64,000 nucleotides of DNA from Sphingomonas sanguinis (lineage in GTDB: Bacteria > Pseudomonadota > Alphaproteobacteria > Sphingomonadales > Sphingomonadaceae). The position numbers were made by a program, and so were the translations under genes. Numbering within the stretch: position 1 is the stretch's first letter; each line of letters starts with the position of its first letter. Location: the NCBI RefSeq assembly GCF_019297835.1, contig NZ_CP079203.1, positions 2,904,501 through 2,968,500 of the forward strand. The letters run 5' to 3'. The notes under the pieces are model-generated. The model made no database searches and was not told where the DNA came from. It worked only from the letters and a program-made list of their open reading frames with translations. Shown piece by piece: positions 33,496-42,333 of the stretch.

Positions 33496-35607
33496 TTACG
33501 CAAGCCACGAATCTCCGCTTGGGACGTGGGAGCGAAGCGCCCTCAATCGAGGACCTTCGGCATCGATAAGCAGCTCATAGCTCTCGAACGGGCGTATCGG
33601 CACGTGCTTGGCGCCGCCATGCGGTCTCTCCACCACCGAGATCGTGCCGCGAAGGGTACCGTCGCTCCAACGCGCGTGGGTGAGCACGAGCTGCAGCGCC
33701 GCCCCCAGGTGCTCGTCGTCGAGCACGTCGTAAATCACACTCCCCGCTTCCACGTCGACGAAGCCGGATCTCGCGACCACGGCCCTCACCACCGACGCCA
33801 GCACCAGCGACTTCACACGGGATGGCAGAGGTGATGACAGACGCCTCAGCTGCAGCGCCACCACGGACCAAATGGTCGCCAGGTCCGCTTCCAGCTCGAG
33901 GAGGTCCCGCATCTCGACCGGGAACTCGCCTACCCGGAGGCAGTCGAGCATGACCATGCTCGACGAGGTGGGGACGAGCCTGAGGGTCTCGATCCGTTCG
34001 AAGTCGACCGTCGGTGACGTCGGGGCCGGCTTGCGGCCCGCATCGGCCATCTTCCCGCTCCACATGTCGGGCAGGCGGACGGAGAAGGCGCGCCTGCCGC
34101 CCACAGCCCGGAATCGCGGCTCCCCGGACCGGCGGGCGTTCTCGATGCGCCAACGTCCACCCTTCATCAGCGCCGCCGCGTTGGACGCGTGGCGAGATTC
34201 GTCGTCGACGTCGGCCTCGGCAGATGAGACGAGCAGGCCACCCGAAGCCCTGGAACCCACCAGAGCCCTGTTCACGAGCCTGCCGCCGACGACCTCTACG
34301 CCGTCGAAGAGGCAGCGCCGGACGTCATCGTCGAGCAGCACGCCGATGTCGCGCGCTCCGGGATCGACGACGTGGACCGCGTTCCAGGGAGTGAGCCCGA
34401 GGGACCAAGCGCGGCCGTAGAGGGAGGCGAGCACGTACGGGGCATCCGATCTGCCGGCCGCCCGGAGGAGCACGGATCGGGGATGAGGTGCGTCATAGAT
34501 GCCTTCGGCTAGTTCGGCAGCGATGGCTGCGGCGAGCCGGACTGCGACGGCGTCCGTCTTCTGTAGGGCACCCGCCTGGTACGCCCCCACGTTGGGCAGA
34601 TCGATCCTGCCGTGCGGGAAGTCGCGCAAATTGGTCGGGCTCGGCTCGGCAACGCCGCGTCTCGACGTACCGACCGCGATCATCATCGTCCTCATGTCGA
34701 CCGCAGCCTGACGCGCCTCCTCCTCGGCGTCGCGGTCGCGCGCCTCGAAGACGATCGCAGTCGTCGGAAACTCCTTCGGCACGACGCTTCCGAGCGTCCG
34801 CACTCCGACGTCCAGCGCCTTGCCGGCGACGCCCCCATCCAGAAGGTGGGTGAGCCTCGCACCCAGCACCGTGATCCAGAGATCGGGGGCGGCCCTCTCG
34901 TGCTCGGGATCTCCTTCCTCTGCGAGACGCAGCGTCCAGCCCGCCTTGGGTCGGTCGAACAGGTCCGGTAGACGCGCCGTCACCTCGTCCAGCGCCCTGC
35001 GCAGCACGGAGACGTCGCCGCTGGTGGCACCGGGCATGCCGTGTACAGAAGCCGAGGACCGGTCGAGGGAAACGTACAGCTCGTCGAGCCACGCCGTTCC
35101 TCGCGCCCCCCGCATGGAGGCGAGCGAACGTCTGAGCATGGGCGTGAGGACGCTGAGGTCCCGCCAATCCCGCGCACCATCGGGAGTGAGGTCGACGAGG
35201 CGCCTCATCGCCAGACGGGCGTAGCGGTTCTCCAGATCGCCGTTGCCGAGAAAGGTTGCGACCTCGAAGCCGAGCATCGGACGCGATCGCATCGCCTCCT
35301 CCTCGACGAGCTCGAACAGACGGTCCCGCAGCGCAGCCTCCTCGCAGGCGATCGTCTCGTCGCCGAACCTGAACCCCCAGAGGGCTTCGTCGCCCAGGGA
35401 GACCGTTCTGTTTCCGACCGGCAGCAGGGCGGTGTCCTGATCCTCGGCGATCTCGAAGCGCTCCACCAGACCGTCCCGGCCGATGCGCTGAACGAGCCTC
35501 GCATTCTCGAGTGGCGCGGAGAAGACCGGGATCATGAATCCCAGTCCCAGGCCGGCCGGATCGAGCAGCCCCGCCAGTTCGGCGCGCGGCGTGTTGGAGA
35601 ACGTCAC
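33496..35607 (-). CDS. Large protein of unknown function (703 residues)
   Basis: Long open frame starting with a GTG that overlaps the stop of the upstream gene by 4 bases. No signal peptide, membrane helix, Walker motif or nuclease signature was found. There are acidic helical stretches (RDRLFELVEEEAM, ARDRDAEEEARQAAVDMR) and mixed alpha/beta regions (LWITVLGARLTHLL, AVHVVDPGARDIGVLLDDDV). Codon use and balanced composition show it is a real gene. Coupled to the 251-residue protein, and divergent from a patatin lipase. Could be the sensor or scaffold of an effector system; this is inferred from context only. Confidence 0.65.
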   Translation of the reverse strand: MTFSNTPRAELAGLLDPAGLGLGFMIPVFSAPLENARLVQRIGRDGLVERFEIAEDQDTALLPVGNRTVSLGDEALWGFRFGDETIACEEAALRDRLFELVEEEAMRSRPMLGFEVATFLGNGDLENRYARLAMRRLVDLTPDGARDWRDLSVLTPMLRRSLASMRGARGTAWLDELYVSLDRSSASVHGMPGATSGDVSVLRRALDEVTARLPDLFDRPKAGWTLRLAEEGDPEHERAAPDLWITVLGARLTHLLDGGVAGKALDVGVRTLGSVVPKEFPTTAIVFEARDRDAEEEARQAAVDMRTMMIAVGTSRRGVAEPSPTNLRDFPHGRIDLPNVGAYQAGALQKTDAVAVRLAAAIAAELAEGIYDAPHPRSVLLRAAGRSDAPYVLASLYGRAWSLGLTPWNAVHVVDPGARDIGVLLDDDVRRCLFDGVEVVGGRLVNRALVGSRASGGLLVSSAEADVDDESRHASNAAALMKGGRWRIENARRSGEPRFRAVGGRRAFSVRLPDMWSGKMADAGRKPAPTSPTVDFERIETLRLVPTSSSMVMLDCLRVGEFPVEMRDLLELEADLATIWSVVALQLRRLSSPLPSRVKSLVLASVVRAVVARSGFVDVEAGSVIYDVLDDEHLGAALQLVLTHARWSDGTLRGTISVVERPHGGAKHVPIRPFESYELLIDAEGPRLRALRSHVPSGDSWLA

Positions 35608-36359
35608 AGCATGCCCCGCTTCCTGAGGAGACCCTTGGCCTGTACGTAAAGCTGGCTGGCGTAGAACGACGGACTCTGCCGGCCGAAGGTCTCGTAGCTC
35701 AGCGGTACCGCCCCGCTGGCGGCCAACGCCCTGGCGACCACCGGCTCGTCGAACAACAGCGGCGGCCCGATGATTGCCTTGAGCGCCGACTCAATGACAA
35801 CGTCCTCCTCGAGTTGAATCTCGATCGTCGTGCGCCGATCGTCGTCGTCCGCCAGCGCCGGATCCCGCGACAGCCTGACGATCGCGCGGGCCTCAGGATG
35901 GAGCAGGGAAATGTCTATTTCCTCGCGCGTCGGCATCTGATGGAAGTAGTTGGCGTTCGTCTCGAAGAACGCGCCGACAATCCTCCTCGGGAGATCGGGC
36001 GAGGGATGGAGCTCGAAGCGGTCGCGCGCCAGCGGGCCGACCATCGGTTGGTACCTGGCGAAGCCCCCACTGTCGAACGGGACAATCCTGACCGCCCGGC
36101 CGATGAGTCCGGCATCAAGCACGAGGCACATCGGGAGATGCTCCTCCATCCGGGCGGGCAGCATGCCCGGCATCGGCTTGAAGGCGGGCCGGCCGTAGAA
36201 GAGGTAGACCATCGGCCTGTCGCCGTAGTTCGAACACGGACGCACGCGCAGCGCGCCCTGGTCGAGGGCTCGGACTCCCTGGAGGACCGGGGTACAGTGC
36301 ATCAGCGACATGCTCCGGCGCGTTGGCGTCTCGCCGTTCAGGAATTCCAGGAGGCTCAT
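35604..36359 (-). CDS. Unknown protein, first gene of a coupled pair
   Basis: 251 residues from ATG 36359. The N-terminal half (MHCTPVLQGVRALDQGALRV, SNYGDRPMVYLFYGRPAFKP) includes a short cysteine/histidine stretch and a Y-rich strand. Later parts have FELHPSPDLPRRIVGAFFETNANYFHQ and ALADDDDRRTTIEIQLEEDV. The PMVYLFYGRPAFKP piece recalls surface-exposed loops, not a known active site. No family could be named. The reading frame extends upstream but without start context. Its last codons overlap the start of the 703-residue protein, which fixes the two as a unit. Confidence 0.65.
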   Translation of the reverse strand: MSLLEFLNGETPTRRSMSLMHCTPVLQGVRALDQGALRVRPCSNYGDRPMVYLFYGRPAFKPMPGMLPARMEEHLPMCLVLDAGLIGRAVRIVPFDSGGFARYQPMVGPLARDRFELHPSPDLPRRIVGAFFETNANYFHQMPTREEIDISLLHPEARAIVRLSRDPALADDDDRRTTIEIQLEEDVVIESALKAIIGPPLLFDEPVVARALAASGAVPLSYETFGRQSPSFYASQLYVQAKGLLRKRGML

Positions 36360-36497
36360 GACGGCATCGCTGCCACAGCGTGCTCGACCCCGTCCACCGA
36401 AACGGCCGTTTCGCACCGATCCGGTTCGATCGGACGTTGCCAAAGGCGGGCCGCGATGACTTCCTTGCCGGTCGGGGTAGGAGAGGAGAGGCGGATC

Positions 36498-37607
36498 ATG
36501 ACGGGAGCGACGGTAACGGCAGGGGAAGGGGGTGAGGCCGCGCCGAGGGGCGGCACGGCGATATGCCTGTCGGGAGGCGGATACCGGGCGATGGTCTTTC
36601 ACGTTGGCGCCCTATGGCGCATACACGAGCTGGGCCTGCTGCTCGACGTCGACCGCGTCTCCTCCGTGTCCGGCGGTTCGATCACCGCTGGGGTGCTCGC
36701 GCTCGCCTGGCGGCAGCTGACGACCGGAGGTTCCTTCGCCGATCTCGTGGCGGAGCCGACTCTGGAGCTCGCCGGCAGGACCATCGATCGCGGCGCCCTC
36801 GTCGGCGGCGCCCTGCTGCCGGGCACCATAAGCCAGCGGGTCGCGGACACGTACGACGAACAGCTGTTCCACGGCGCGACGCTCCAGTCCCTTCCCGACC
36901 GGCCGCGCTTCGTCATCAACGCCACGAACCTGGAGACCGGAGCCCTTTGGCGGTTCTCGAAGCCGTACATGCGGGACTGGCGCGTCGGATCCATCGCTCA
37001 TCCCGATCTGCGCATCGCCGACGCCGTCGCCGCATCGTCGGCGTTTCCACCCGTGCTGTCGCCGTACGTGCTGGACGTCGAGCCCGCCGACTTCGACGTC
37101 GTGGAACGGGGCCTCGGAGACGAGTTCCGGCGCAACGTCAGCCTGACGGACGGCGGGGTGTACGACAACCTGGGACTCGAGCCGGCGTGGAAGAGGTGCA
37201 GGACCCTCCTGGTCTCCGACGGCGGAGGGATCGCGGGCGACGACTCGTCGCCGCCGGCCGACTGGGCTCAGCAGTCCAGACGCGTCCTCGACGTCATAGA
37301 TGGGCAGGTGCGCGCTCTGCGCAAGCGGCAGCTGATTGGCGCCTTCCGTACGGGCGAGCGGCAGGGCGCCTACTGGGGCATGCGCACGGATCCCGACGAC
37401 TACGGCGTCCCGATCCTGCTGCGATATCGGCCCGAGGGACGCACCGAACTCGCCGCTGTGCCCACCCGCCTAAAGCGCATGCCCGTCGATCTCCGGCGCA
37501 GAATGGTCAATCTGGGCTATGTGCTGACCGACGCGGCGCTGCGGGCGCACGTCGTGCCGGAGGCGCAACCAGCGACGTCCCTCCCCTTCGCGGATGCCGG
37601 GATCTAA
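36498..37607 (+). CDS. Patatin-like phospholipase
   Basis: 369 residues from ATG 36498 with a strong GGAGAGGAGAGG upstream. Patatin core: the oxyanion loop CLSGGGYRA (residues 23-31), the nucleophile Ser58 in SVSGGS (a variant of GxSxG), and the catalytic Asp218 in LTDGGVYDN. Such enzymes cut acyl chains from phospholipids. In CBASS and related immune systems patatins are membrane-destroying effectors; here no cyclase gene is adjacent. The divergent neighbours (138 bp away) are the unknown 251/703-residue pair, its best candidate partners. No signal peptide, so it acts from the cytosol. Confidence 0.88.
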   Translation: MTGATVTAGEGGEAAPRGGTAICLSGGGYRAMVFHVGALWRIHELGLLLDVDRVSSVSGGSITAGVLALAWRQLTTGGSFADLVAEPTLELAGRTIDRGALVGGALLPGTISQRVADTYDEQLFHGATLQSLPDRPRFVINATNLETGALWRFSKPYMRDWRVGSIAHPDLRIADAVAASSAFPPVLSPYVLDVEPADFDVVERGLGDEFRRNVSLTDGGVYDNLGLEPAWKRCRTLLVSDGGGIAGDDSSPPADWAQQSRRVLDVIDGQVRALRKRQLIGAFRTGERQGAYWGMRTDPDDYGVPILLRYRPEGRTELAAVPTRLKRMPVDLRRRMVNLGYVLTDAALRAHVVPEAQPATSLPFADAGI

Positions 37608-38237
37608 GCTTCTGCGGGGGTCGATACCTCGGGAAGATGCAGGCAGACGACACGGATTGTGCATGGTGAACCGCTAGGCGTCCGGCGGCCGAGGCTGCCT
37701 CGACAGGATGAGCGAGTTGCGTGAAGGCGGGAGCGGGTGACGGACGTCCTGCAAGGGGAATCGGTGCAGGTGCGGCGGCTCCGGCCGCCTAGCTTCTCGC
37801 AGATTTCGCCAAGAGCCAGCCGTGGCGCGCGAGTACGCTGTACTTCGGATTCCTCTCGACCGAGGCGTGCATGATCGATCCGCCGACAATGGCTTCTTCA
37901 CGGCCGCTTCGCCCTCGCCGACGGTGTGGCCGACGCCCTCGGCGGAATGCGATGGAGTGGTTTCGGCGCGGCGGCGATCGCGCCGGCCGCAAGACAGGCC
38001 GCCGCAGCCCAGGTGATATGCCTGTTCTGCGCGACTCCGCCAGTGAATCCGGGGTTCAGGTGGTCTGGTCGGTGTCGACCCTCTTAGGCTCTCGCTTCGG
38101 CTACCCATTCATCGGCCGGCCGCAGAACGCCACGTCGACGTCGATCGCCCACGGCCGAGAAGGACGTCGCGCCCTCAGACCGACACGGACGAACCGAACG
38201 ACGCGTGCGGCTCTCGTCGGAAGGGCGGATCGTCGGC
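37608..38237. other. 630-bp stretch without a recognised gene
   Basis: Several open frames of 60-140 codons on both strands have proline/arginine-rich translations, no ribosome sites and no family motifs. It separates the patatin gene from the convergent TIR operon end. A GGTTCAGGTGGTC sequence near 38063 resembles the first box of the ECF promoter but lacks the second. Confidence 0.45.
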
Positions 38238-38714
38238 TCACTGGCGAAGGGAGGCCTTCAGCTCGGTGAAGAACTCGCTGGTCGTGGAGCGTCTCGCATA
38301 GCCCGCATCGAACTGCGCCCGCTTCTCGACGAGGGACCGGGCGGTTCGCTTGCTGATGCGCGCGTACTCGTCGAGGTCCGAATCGCTGCGCAGGTACGGC
38401 CATTTGCGAAGAAACTCTGGTGGGATGTGGTTAGCGCCGGAGAAGGTCGCGAGCGGGAAGCTCTTCTCGGTCGCCACGCCGATCTCCCAGGGAACCCACT
38501 GCGAGCTGGACGTCGAAGCCGATACGATCGCGAGCAGCTGCGTACACTTGGCCATCTCCTCCCGGATGTGATCGGCGAGCGTCTCCACCGGACCGCCGTA
38601 GTAGGGATCGATGACGTCCACGTAGCAGTCGATCGCATGCACGGTCCGGAGCCGGGCGGCTACGGCCGCGGCCAGCACGGAATCGTGCCGCTGGTGAGAT
38701 ATGAAAACCTTCAA
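38238..38714 (-). CDS. TIR-domain protein (TIR_2 type)
   Basis: 158 residues from a TTG at 38714, preceded at 7 bases by AGGAG; the TTG makes KVFISHQ the very N-terminus, as is usual for TIR proteins. Box 1 is KVFISHQRHDS, and the catalytic NADase Glu is Glu77 in SQWVPWEIGVA. The segment DVIDPYYGGPVETLADHIREEM fits the region between. Bacterial TIR enzymes cleave NAD or make cyclic ADP-ribose signals. It is the last gene of the SLOG-TIR-caspase-TIR-TIR run, 93 bp from its upstream neighbour. A longer frame to 38753 exists but lacks a ribosome site. Confidence 0.82.
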   Translation of the reverse strand: MKVFISHQRHDSVLAAAVAARLRTVHAIDCYVDVIDPYYGGPVETLADHIREEMAKCTQLLAIVSASTSSSQWVPWEIGVATEKSFPLATFSGANHIPPEFLRKWPYLRSDSDLDEYARISKRTARSLVEKRAQFDAGYARRSTTSEFFTELKASLRQ

Positions 38715-38807
38715 GTCGGGTCTCCTGACCGGTGGTTGGGGCGAGGGCGGCATGGCGGAGGCCGCCTGAATGCGGGGGAGGGCGGAGGATCGCGACGCCC
38801 GGGGACG

Positions 38808-39239
38808 TCAGCGGTAGTAGAGCTCCCAGATCCCCTCCACCACGGAGCGGGAACTCCATCCGACGCAGCGGGTGGCCGCATTCTGGACGGTGGAGGCCGT
38901 GCGGAGCTGCCCGCGCGGGTTCACTGCGAGGATCGGCTTGCCGTAGAACGCCGCCCCGTCGATCTCCTTTCCGATCCACTTGCTGTAATGCGCGTACATG
39001 CCGGTCGGAATGACGATGACGTGGCTACGACGTATCTGGTTGTATATGGCGTCCCTGAGCTGCCTGTCGTTCGAGGCCGTGAGGATCGGATCGCTGCGGG
39101 GAACCGAATAGTCGTGCAGCAGCATCGACGCCGACCCGACGCGCCACGACTGCCCGAAGATCCAGCCGGACAGGGTGTCGTAGTGGCCGGAGTAGCGCCA
39201 CGAATGGCTGATGAAGACGTGTATCTGGTGGATGCTCAC
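38808..39239 (-). CDS. TIR-like protein (DUF1863/ThsB-like)
   Basis: 143 residues from a GTG 16 bp after the caspase stop. Box 1 is IHVFISHSWRYSGHYDTL, and the likely catalytic Glu92 is in SKWIGKEIDGA, preceded by RRSHVIVIPTGMYA. This is the DUF1863 TIR-like fold (PF08937) used by ThsB signal-producing enzymes of Thoeris. The FISHSW start with the GHYD motif is typical of the group. Tight spacing places it in the caspase operon. Whether it makes the same signal as the other two TIRs cannot be told. Confidence 0.82.
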   Translation of the reverse strand: MSIHQIHVFISHSWRYSGHYDTLSGWIFGQSWRVGSASMLLHDYSVPRSDPILTASNDRQLRDAIYNQIRRSHVIVIPTGMYAHYSKWIGKEIDGAAFYGKPILAVNPRGQLRTASTVQNAATRCVGWSSRSVVEGIWELYYR

Positions 39240-39255
39240 GCTGCGGCCGACTCGA

Positions 39256-40242
39256 TTATATGCGGCGCAGCTTGGCGAGCTTGCGGTAGTGGGCGCCCGT
39301 CGCCGTCAGGCGGCAGCCGGTCGAATTCACCGCTGCGTAGTACATGAACTCCTCGTCCACGGGCACCACCAGTCCATGCCGATTGCAGTTCTGCAGATCC
39401 TTGAAGATGCGCACGTGATCGGGATCGACGGGCACGTGGTCGAGGTGGGGAGCGTTGCTGCGGTCCTCCTCGTACGACGGGTCCAACGCGTAGACGCTGG
39501 CACGTTCGGGAAAGTATTCGGGAAGAGCCCTGAGGACGGCGTCGGGTACCTTGGGTGGCACCTTCCTCAGAGCGATGAAGGTCTGGACGTTCGCCTTGTA
39601 GATCGGACGCTGCTCCCAGGCACCCAGCGTCTGGTCGACGTGGGAATAGAGCGCGGCGGGCGTCACGTTGCCGCGGATGTCGGAACAGCCGCCCTTCAGA
39701 CCGTCCAGCAGGATCTCCGTGAACATCCCGTGCGGGCCATCGTCCGCCTCCCCGTCGCGATGCGTCGCGGTGAGGATGGTCACGCCCGTGCCGATCACGG
39801 ACGCCGCGCCCTTTCCGAGACCCGCTATCTCCCCGGCGTAGCCCGAATGGCAGCTGTCGAGGATGATCACGCTCGACTTGATGCGCGGATGCGCGGCGTT
39901 CGCGAGGCTCAGGATCTCGGACATGCCCATGCCCCACGAGCCCTTCTTTCCGTCCTGCCCGACGATGTAGCCGGCGTTCGTCTCCGGGTTGAGGATGCCG
40001 TGGCCGGCGAAGTAGAGCAGGGCGATGTCGGCCTCTGCCCGGAACAGCTCCTCAACCGCCTCGCCGAGCAGGACGTTGGTGACGGCAGCGACGTCGCTGG
40101 TCAGGGTCCGCACCTCGAAGTTCGGCGAGCCGTCGCCGTTGGACTCCAGGAGCTGGGTGATCGCGTTCGCGTCGGCGACGCACCCCTGCAGGGGCGCCGC
40201 GGCGTAGTCGTCGATGCCGACGACGAGGGCCCTCTTGATCAT
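39256..40242 (-). CDS. Caspase-like peptidase (C14 family)
   Basis: 328 residues from ATG 40242. The p20-like catalytic core spans residues 1-200: ALVVGIDDYAAAPLQGCVADA is the usual start, His81 is in LLYFAGHGI and Cys131 in IILDSCHSGYAG, giving a complete His-Cys dyad. The C-terminal 130 residues (from about ALYSHVDQTLGAWEQRP on) are an extra domain of unknown type that may sense a ligand. The start codon overlaps the stop of the upstream TIR gene (ATGA). A TIR enzyme beside a caspase-like protease is the layout of type IV Thoeris, in which a TIR-made nucleotide activates the protease and kills the infected cell. Confidence 0.9.
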   Translation of the reverse strand: MIKRALVVGIDDYAAAPLQGCVADANAITQLLESNGDGSPNFEVRTLTSDVAAVTNVLLGEAVEELFRAEADIALLYFAGHGILNPETNAGYIVGQDGKKGSWGMGMSEILSLANAAHPRIKSSVIILDSCHSGYAGEIAGLGKGAASVIGTGVTILTATHRDGEADDGPHGMFTEILLDGLKGGCSDIRGNVTPAALYSHVDQTLGAWEQRPIYKANVQTFIALRKVPPKVPDAVLRALPEYFPERASVYALDPSYEEDRSNAPHLDHVPVDPDHVRIFKDLQNCNRHGLVVPVDEEFMYYAAVNSTGCRLTATGAHYRKLAKLRRI

Positions 40243-40631
40243 CAGCGCGCGCCCCCGACAAGCTTCTTGAGGTTGTCCCAGGTCCATTCGTAGACCTTGT
40301 CGCCGGCCCTCGCGGACTTCGGCTTCTTGCCGGTCTTTCCCGAGTAGCCATTGAGGAGGAAGTAGGGCTTGCCTTCCTCCTGTGCGATCGTGACCTCGGC
40401 ACTGACGCCGTTCGCGGTGTCCGTATGCTGCCCGCAGATCACGCAGACCACGTCGGTCGCACGGATGCGGCTGCGGGCCTTCGCCTTCCAGTCGCCGTCG
40501 ATGTGCTCCTTTATCGACCAGTCGGCCAGTTCGAACGGACTGTCGGCGTTCCTCGCCTGTCCGACGAGGAAGGTCTTGAGCGTCTCGTCGTGATCGTAGT
40601 CGAAGCTGATGAACAGCCTGGTCTTCGCCAT
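40242..40631 (-). CDS. TIR-like protein (DUF1863/ThsB-like), caspase partner
   Basis: 129 residues. LFISFDYDHDETLKTFLVGQA opens the fold, DWSIKEH follows, and IRATDVVCVICGQHTDTANGVSAEVTIAQEEG carries the likely catalytic Glu79. This pattern is the ThsB-type DUF1863 TIR of Thoeris, expected to convert NAD into a cyclic ADP-ribose-type messenger upon phage sensing. Its stop overlaps the caspase start by 4 bases, the closest pairing in the operon, so it is the best candidate for making the signal that the caspase senses. The SLOG-domain gene lies 103 bp upstream. Confidence 0.85.
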   Translation of the reverse strand: MAKTRLFISFDYDHDETLKTFLVGQARNADSPFELADWSIKEHIDGDWKAKARSRIRATDVVCVICGQHTDTANGVSAEVTIAQEEGKPYFLLNGYSGKTGKKPKSARAGDKVYEWTWDNLKKLVGGAR

Positions 40632-40734
40632 TGTCCCCTCCCGGTGCGTCCGCGCAGGAACACATCGTGACCAGATAGCACCCGGACAACCGGGCGGGGA
40701 GGACCTTTTCTGACCGATTCGGCGCGAGTTCGGT

Positions 40735-41220
40735 TCAGCCCTTCCCCAGATCGTGGTGCTCGCGTCGAACCGGGTCGATTCGTCGGACCGGCTTGCCCAA
40801 TCCGAGGGCGTATTCGACGATGTCGCCCGTACCGCCTCTACCCCGTGCGGGCCTGCCGTCCCATATCGCGACCAGGAGGTCCGTCTCCTCGACTATCCGC
40901 CGCCCTGCCTGCAGGAAGGCCTCCTCGCCCTCGAAACCGCCGAGTGCCACCACGTCGCCGCGGCCCAGCAGATCGCGATAGCGAGCCAGCGCCTGCGGGG
41001 TTCCGTAGCACTCTTCGTACCATTCGCCCGGAACCACGGTCGTCAACGAACCTCCCATACGAAGCACCGTCTCGGCGAATAGCTGATCGGCACCGATCGC
41101 GAGCGACGACCAGCCCTCGATCGGGCAGGGGAGGCCGACGAGCAGCCCCTCCAGCGCCTCGCCCGTCCATTGCCAGTCGGCACCGTCCCGCTCCTGATGC
41201 CCACTCACGCCTATCCTCAT
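40735..41220 (-). CDS. SLOG-domain protein
   Basis: 161 residues from ATG 41220, chosen for the GGAAGGA site 5 bases upstream. The Rossmann-like SLOG pattern is visible: MRIGVSGHQER at strand 1, SLAIGADQLFAETVL, TTVVPGEWY, DLLVAIWDGRPARGRGGTGDIVEYALGLGKPV at the end. SLOG domains bind nucleotide-derived ligands, and in classical Thoeris a SLOG domain of ThsA senses the TIR product. Here it is a separate small protein heading the TIR-caspase operon, perhaps a sponge, receptor or regulator of the messenger. That role is inference from context. Confidence 0.78.
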   Translation of the reverse strand: MRIGVSGHQERDGADWQWTGEALEGLLVGLPCPIEGWSSLAIGADQLFAETVLRMGGSLTTVVPGEWYEECYGTPQALARYRDLLGRGDVVALGGFEGEEAFLQAGRRIVEETDLLVAIWDGRPARGRGGTGDIVEYALGLGKPVRRIDPVRREHHDLGKG

Positions 41221-41367
41221 GCGTTCCTTCCCGTTGATCGCCGCTCGAGGCATGTAAACCATCGAGCCGCGCAAGCTATCCCTTCCCTACGCCGGGAGCG
41301 GCCGCACGCATCCCCAGTCCGCGGTCGTGCGTGGCGAGTTGACGCCTGCTGACCTAGAAGGCGGAGG

Positions 41368-41889
41368 ATGGCTGCCAACCCCCTCGATTCGTTGACTCCC
41401 AAGGAACGCGACTGCCTCCGGCTCGTGGCGCCGGACAGGAAGAGCGCGGTTATCGCCGCGCAGCTGGGGATCGCGGTGCCGACGGTCGAGACGCACATCA
41501 GGTCGGCGCGTGCGAAGCTAGGCGGGGTCAGCCGGTTCGTGGCCGCGCGCATGCTGACGGAGCACGAGGCTCGTCAACCGCTGACTAGTCAGGGTCTGAC
41601 GATCGCCGAACCGATGAAGGCGGATGCAGGAGACTGGTCGAGCCGATCACACGAGGTCGGCTCCCGACCGCTGGTGATGGCAGATGCCCGTGCCGCCTTC
41701 GACGACGGCGCCACGCGGCATTCCCCCGGACGCTCGACGGCCGATCGCAATCGGCTGTCGACGCTCAATCGGATGGCCCTCATCGCGTTCTGCCTGCTGG
41801 CGATGGTGGTCGCGGGAATCGCGTCCATTCCTCTGTCCGAAGCGGTGCAGCACGTCGCGCGGCTCGTGATGACGCAACGACGAGACTGA
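41368..41889 (+). CDS. LuxR-type HTH protein with C-terminal membrane helix
   Basis: 173 residues. The N-terminal HTH (LTPKERDCLRLVAPDRKSAVIAAQLGIAVPTVETHIRSARAKL, residues 9-51) is of the LuxR/NarL type. A long polar linker leads to one transmembrane helix (MALIAFCLLAMVVAGIASI, about 136-156). There is no receiver or ligand domain. This layout recurs in sphingomonads; it is probably a membrane-tethered regulator. The ribosome site is strong (AAGGCGGAGG). It diverges from the SLOG gene across 147 bp and heads a plus-strand run up to the CHAT protease, so it may control both. Confidence 0.75.
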   Translation: MAANPLDSLTPKERDCLRLVAPDRKSAVIAAQLGIAVPTVETHIRSARAKLGGVSRFVAARMLTEHEARQPLTSQGLTIAEPMKADAGDWSSRSHEVGSRPLVMADARAAFDDGATRHSPGRSTADRNRLSTLNRMALIAFCLLAMVVAGIASIPLSEAVQHVARLVMTQRRD

Positions 41890-41923
41890 TCCCGGCGCCT
41901 CGCCGCCGGGCGAGGAGAAGACC

Positions 41924-42274
41924 ATGCTGAACGACCGACTCTCCGCAGCCCACAGCGTGCGGGACGCGTACGTCCCCCTGAAGCGGGATACCGACCACCT
42001 CGCCCAGCGGGCGAGCGAATGCCTCATCGCGATCCAGCATGCGCGGGTACGCTCCGGGCTGCCGCTCGGAACCGGTGCGGCGCCGCTCGCCGACATCGCG
42101 CGCGGAGCGGCGCTGCTCTACGAAGCGCAGCGCTGCTTCGCGGAGGCGCACCCTAAGCTCGCCGCCCTCATCGACGAGGCGGGGCTGGGCCGCTTCTACG
42201 CCTACGGCGACGACGAGTGCCCGCCCGACGCGAAGTACGGAGCGCTCCCGCGGCCCGTGATCGCGGCGGCCTGA
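41924..42274 (+). CDS. Hypothetical helical protein
   Basis: 116 residues with a GGAGAAG ribosome site. Mostly alpha-helical by composition (HLAQRASECLIAIQHARV, ADIARGAALLYEAQRCFAEAHPKLAALIDEAG), cytoplasmic, no known motif. It lies 34 bp after the LuxR-type gene, with which it is likely co-transcribed. Probably genuine by codon use and ribosome site. Confidence 0.6.
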   Translation: MLNDRLSAAHSVRDAYVPLKRDTDHLAQRASECLIAIQHARVRSGLPLGTGAAPLADIARGAALLYEAQRCFAEAHPKLAALIDEAGLGRFYAYGDDECPPDAKYGALPRPVIAAA

Positions 42275-42333
42275 CGGACGGCGGCCGATGCAGGGGAACT
42301 TGACGCCGACGCATGCGGGTGCCCCCATGCGGC

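Noticed and set aside
36498..37607. CBASS system around the patatin
   Set aside because: No cyclase (CD-NTase), Cap2/Cap3 or other CBASS gene was found near it, so only the effector type is shared.
38063..38090. Fourth copy of the ECF-type promoter
   Set aside because: The first box is only TCAGGTGGTC and the second box after 10 bp does not match TTCGTC. No gene starts nearby on the plus strand.
37674..38108. 144-codon minus-strand ORF between patatin and TIR genes
   Set aside because: Pro/Arg/Ser-rich translation with no start context or motif; competing frames overlap it.
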